From the NCBI RefSeq assembly GCF_009730915.1, contig NC_052477.1:1691699-1755698 (forward strand): a stretch of DNA of 64,000 bases, written 5' to 3'. Made by a program: the position numbers and the translations under genes. This DNA is from Dioscorea cayenensis subsp. rotundata (Eukaryota; Streptophyta; Magnoliopsida; Dioscoreales; Dioscoreaceae). How positions within the stretch are numbered: position 1 is the stretch's first letter; every line of letters starts with the position of its first letter. Under the pieces are notes generated by a model. That model saw only the letters and a program-made list of their open reading frames with translations. It made no database searches and was not told where the DNA came from. Positions 59,962-64,000 of this stretch are shown one piece after another.

Positions 59962-62100
59962 CTTGATCAAGACACAAACACCTTACATAGGAAATTTGAT
60001 CTTAATAGACCAAACAGTCGTTGTCTATATATCCCATTTATATTATGAAAAATACATAATACATTAGTATCATTTGATATTTAGTATTTTTATTTTAATT
60101 AAACTAAATCAATTGAGTTAATGCCATGTTAATTCCCCAACAAATAAAAAGAAAAAGGTTGCGGAGAAAGAGAAAAGAAACCTCGCTAATTATAGAAGCT
60201 TCATTGTTACCCAACTTATACATATTTGATAAGAGTCACCGCTATTTAGTACCTAATAATTATAAGTTCACATAGGATGAAATTACTTTGACAATGAAAA
60301 GTTTGACATAATATCACTGAGCATCTCATGGTCATAATCTAATTACATCTACATGTTATGTGGGGATAATTGTGGTAGCCTCTTAGGATAAAAATAATTT
60401 CAATATAAAAACTTGTCTCTATATAATACCTAGTAATTATAATTCACATAGGATGAGATACTTGAAAATGACATTTGACATAGCATCTACTGGTTACCAT
60501 CTATTTTATTTAGGTGCCAAGTATTGATATAAATTAAACATATTATTTTGACTTGTTTAAACTCATGAGCATGAGCTAAAATTCTAACAACGTAGATCTA
60601 AATACTCATATTTAAATATACTTACATTTTAAATTATTAAATTAACTGCTATGTATGAGACTATTAGTTACTTTAACACTAACAAATAGTAATTACTATG
60701 CTACACATTGATAATTTTATTATGCGAGCCTTATCCTCCTTGTATATATATAGAGGTAAAATTACCCTTTTAGTCCTTAACCAAGTGTAACTTTCACCTT
60801 TTTGATCCCTTTATTTTTTGAAATTCAGAAATTCTACTCCTCCATCTCAAGAATGTTTGACTTTATGTTCCTTGTTTATCATGTGATATTTTTTAATTTT
60901 AAATATTATTAAAAAAATCATAAAAATCTATTTCTTTTTGGTATGATGAGTGGGATGCCGGCGTTAAGAAAGACAAAGGTGTGCATAAGTCTCGGTAGAG
61001 CAATTGGGGTGGAGCCCACTACTCACACTCCCAAAAATAAACTTTTACCTATGATTTGAACTCTCACCACTTGTAAAAGGTTGAAATGGGGACCTGACTA
61101 CCGATAGATCACTTGTTTGTTGGTAAAAAAAAGTACACTATGAGTTATATAGAATTTTTAACAGGGGTTGGGAGCGAGGAGTTTGGGGCTTGGATTTGGG
61201 ATCCGGATCCGATTTTCTTTTAGCACATATTTTAATAATTTTTTATTATCTTTTATAATATTTAAAAATAAAAAATACTATGTAATAAAAAAGAACTGGA
61301 AATCAAACGTTAGTCAAATTAAGGACAAGGATTTCCGAATTTCAAAAAATAAAGAGAGTTAAAGCCCAAAAAAAAAAATAAAAGGATTAAAAGGACAAAA
61401 ATTGCACGTGTTTATAGAAAAGTGTAATTTTATATATATATATATATATAGAATATATATGTTTTTTGGGTACAAACTTAACTTTTTAAAATCTGTGGAC
61501 ATTTGATCTAATGGCTGCTATTTGTAGAGATAGTGCATAAATTTTAATGCACTATAATATATTATTAACTACTATTAGGTACTGTACATGAATAAATAGT
61601 AGTTATTAAATACAAATCTAATAGCCATTATGGGACGGTTGTGGAGGACCCATGTTTATATATATATATTATGTATAAAATTTGATTAGCTAGTATGGCA
61701 TTTTAGGATTTTAGATCCATTGGTGCTTGAGGACTATCCAAAGACAATGAAGAAAATAGTGGGATCAAGGCTCCCAGTTTTCACCTAATCTTAGTCAGAG
61801 TATTTGAAAGGCTCATTTGATTACATTGGTTTGAATCACTCACTTCAATCTTTGTTGTTGACAACTCTACTGAGGTCCGTGCAATGCCTATTAGAGACTA
61901 CAATAGTGACATGCTTGCCACTCTCATAGGTTTCCTCCACTTCTCTATATAATTTTTTTTTTCTTTTAATGGTTCTTTTTCTTTTCCATTTTTTAATTAC
62001 ATGCTTGAATTGCAATGCTTTTGGTATTGATTTCTCTGGTAATGTAAATGATTGTATCATGCATATTCGTTCTTTAGAAATGACCCGTGCCAACCTTTCT
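59962..62100. other. AT-rich intergenic region with repeat pieces
   Basis: Contains a minus-strand SINE-like copy (60950-61130) and a (TA)n-flanked MITE-like piece (about 61430-61670). No gene is supported. The part after 61.7 kb may be the 5' region of the L1 element that follows. Confidence 0.45.
60950..61130 (-). repeat. SINE-like copy, minus strand
   Basis: On the complement, GTGAGAGTTCAAATCAT (plus 61053-61070) matches a B box, and TGATCTATCGGTAGTCAGG is an A-box-like element about 45 bp before it. The 3' part (TTAAGAAAGACAAAGGTGTG on the plus strand) resembles a piece at 49.7 kb, so both may belong to one family. Confidence 0.5.
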
Positions 62101-62151
62101 AAGGATGCTGTAGCGACCTCTTCTGAGGTTAGGAAGAACTAATGTTTTGTC

Positions 62152-64000
62152 ATGAATATCATTACTTGGAATGTTAGGGGCCTTGGGAAACAATCTAAGC
62201 GTTTTCTAGTCAAGGACTTTCTTAATCTACATTATGCTGATGTCTGCTGTCTTCAAGAGTCCAAATTAGATTGTGTTACCCAAGCGTTGTGGAGGGAGAT
62301 AGGCGGAAGTCGCTTGGATCATTTTGCTTTTGTTCCTGCTCTGGGATCAGCTGGGGGTATTATTGTGGGTTGGAATAGTTCGATCCTGGACGGTAAAGTG
62401 CTAAAGGTGGGAGATCATAGTTTGACGATTGAGTTTTTTTCTAGCGAGTACTCAATGGTTTGGATTTGCACTCTGCGGTGTATGGACGGTGGTGAGGGCA
62501 CGTAAATGTGCTTTTTGGGAGGAATTGCGGGCGAGTGTGGGACCCCCGGATGTTCCTTCAATTGTTTGTGGGGATTTCAATGCAATCTTTGCTTTTAATG
62601 ATAAAAGTCGTTTGGTACACCTAACGTTGATGACATTTGTTAGCATAAATTCCTTCATGGTGGATCGGGGTTTTCGGGAACCGCCCTCGGTGGAGAAAAG
62701 TTCACTTGGACTAACGACCAAGCGGTTCCGATTTGGGTTAAATTGGATCGTTTCCTTGTGAACAATGCTTGGTACGTGTGGTTCCCTAAGCTCGTTCGGA
62801 AAGAGTCTTCCTAGATTGGGTTCGGATCATGTTCCAATTCGCTCTAGAGGCAGACACTATTCTACCCCACGTCCGATTCGATTTGAGCTGGTTTTGGACC
62901 ACGTCCCGAGGAGTTCCATGATCTTGTCATCGTCTGGTGGTGTCGCTTTTTCTCCTTCCGGGATGTGGGGCCTTCATCATTAGTAAAAAAAGCTTTCCTT
63001 GCTTAGGGGAAAAATTGAGAGAGTGGGCAAAATTTGATTTTTGGTTCGATTAAGCTCAGTAAGCTTGCCTTGTTGAATGACACGGATGAAGTGGACATTA
63101 TCAAGGAATCTAGGGGTTTGTCTCCCTCACGAGTTGAATCGAGGGAACACACTATCCTTGAGAACCTTGCTATAATCAGAAATCAGGAGGAAATCTATTG
63201 GAAAGCAGATGTCGCGTTTGCGATGGCTTAAGGAGGAGACGAAAAACTCTAAGTTTTTTTCATGCGATGGCTAACGCGTAAGAATAGGAATTTTATTCCC
63301 TCCTTACAGGTCGATGGATCCCTCTTGGATCAACCTCGGGATCTAGGCAAGGCATTTGCGGCGCATTTTAATAAGATTTTTGGTATCAAGAGAACGGTCG
63401 GTTTTCAGGTGGACCTTAGGAGATTATTCGCCTTTAAACCCCTGGTGGACCTCTCTCATCTTGAGAGTTCATTTACCATGGAAGAGCTGAAGGTGGCAGT
63501 GTTCGATTTGGGACGGGACAAGGCTCCGGGTCCGGATGGTTTTCCTTATTCTTTTTTAGGGAATTCTGGGACTTAACCAAGGATGATTTGTGGAAACTGT
63601 GTGAGGATTTCTTTTTATGGGAAGGCTAATTTTGAAAAGAATTAAGCTGGGCAAGTTTAGCGCTCATCCCTAAGGTGGACACTCCCGGAGACACTAGGGG
63701 ATTTCCGTCCCTATCGACTTAATCAATTCAACCACGAAAATTATTTCTAAGATCTTTGGCCACTCGGCTAGCTAAAGTTCGAATCGGTTAATTAAAAGTG
63801 AGCAATCCGCTTTCATGAAGGGTAGATGTATTCTTGATAATATTGCCACCGCAGAGGAATTAATTTTTAGTATGCACAAACGCCATGCTGCTGGGCACAT
63901 CCTAAAGGTCGACTTCGCCAAAGCGTTTGATTCTGTGGATTGGGAGTTTCTGTGGGACTTGCTCGGACAAGGGGTTTGGCAGTAGATGGGTTGGGTGGAT
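62152..64000 (+). mobile_element. L1-type LINE ORF2 (endonuclease and RT start), decayed, cut by window end
   Basis: ORF2 begins MNIITWNVRGLGKQSKRFLV, the apurinic endonuclease start, with CCLQESKLD, then SIVCGDFNAI in another frame. The RT region has FDLGRDKAPGPDGFPYSF (about 63500-63555), QSAFMKGRCILDNI and KVDFAKAFDSVDWEFL (about 63905-63952). Several frameshifts and stops (for example near 62450, 62700, 63230, 63570) show it is inactive. The element continues beyond base 64000. Confidence 0.88.

Noticed and set aside
18780..61130. Genuine tRNA genes
   Set aside because: The A and B box matches are in SINE-like copies; none folds into a full cloverleaf with a plausible anticodon arm by eye.
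61845..62093. Minus-strand lysine-rich open frame
   Set aside because: It lies opposite the likely 5' region of the L1 element and reads low-complexity AAG/AAA codons.

Overview
This is nuclear DNA from a flowering plant. The evidence is AT-rich sequence, GT-AG introns in otherwise very conserved genes, the plant-only LIN/CERBERUS family, plant-type MULE, hAT, copia and L1 elements, and an exact 1000-N scaffold gap (17381-18380). I cannot name the species from sequence alone.

The window has two halves. The first half (about 1-29.4 kb) is gene-rich. In order: a PRL1-type WD40 spliceosome-associated protein (minus strand, 3' end outside the window); a Peter Pan/SSF1-type Brix ribosome-biogenesis factor (plus) sharing a ~400-bp divergent promoter with PRL1; a LIN-like ARM/WD40 protein (minus, 16 exons) with no visible U-box and a one-base frame break in exon 3; the N gap; a single-exon membrane-anchored DnaJ/DUF1977 co-chaperone (minus); and an SF2/ASF-type SR splicing factor (plus, 12 coding exons, long introns, a hAT-like insert in intron 6). 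I rebuilt exons by hand from splice sites and reading-frame continuity, so boundaries are predictions.

The second half (29.4-64 kb) is mostly mobile and repetitive DNA. A 5.8-kb MULE (29446-35256) with long terminal inverted repeats and a perfect 9-bp target-site duplication lies just behind the SR gene; its intron-bearing transposase is broken by frameshifts. Next come a probable solo LTR (37066-39617) and an array of ~660-675-bp units that sits with a decayed copy and an intact copy of an unrecognised 299-residue gene carrying an N-terminal MGC acylation motif. Then follow two unrelated half copia elements separated by a ~0.5-kb copy of the SR gene (intron 10, exon 11 and the start of intron 11), an array of ~560-580-bp units whose minus strand reads a zinc-knuckle-like peptide, a LINE 3' fragment (minus), SINE-like and MITE-like pieces, and a decayed L1 ORF2 (plus) running off the right edge.

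The genes do not form one pathway: PRL1 and the SR protein both belong to pre-mRNA splicing, PPAN to 60S ribosome assembly, DnaJ to protein folding at a membrane, LIN to a ubiquitin-ligase-related family known from symbiosis. I did not find a clear new multi-gene system. The strongest unusual item is the SR exon copy between the two copia halves, followed by the LIN-like frame break and missing U-box, and the MGC gene with its repeat array.
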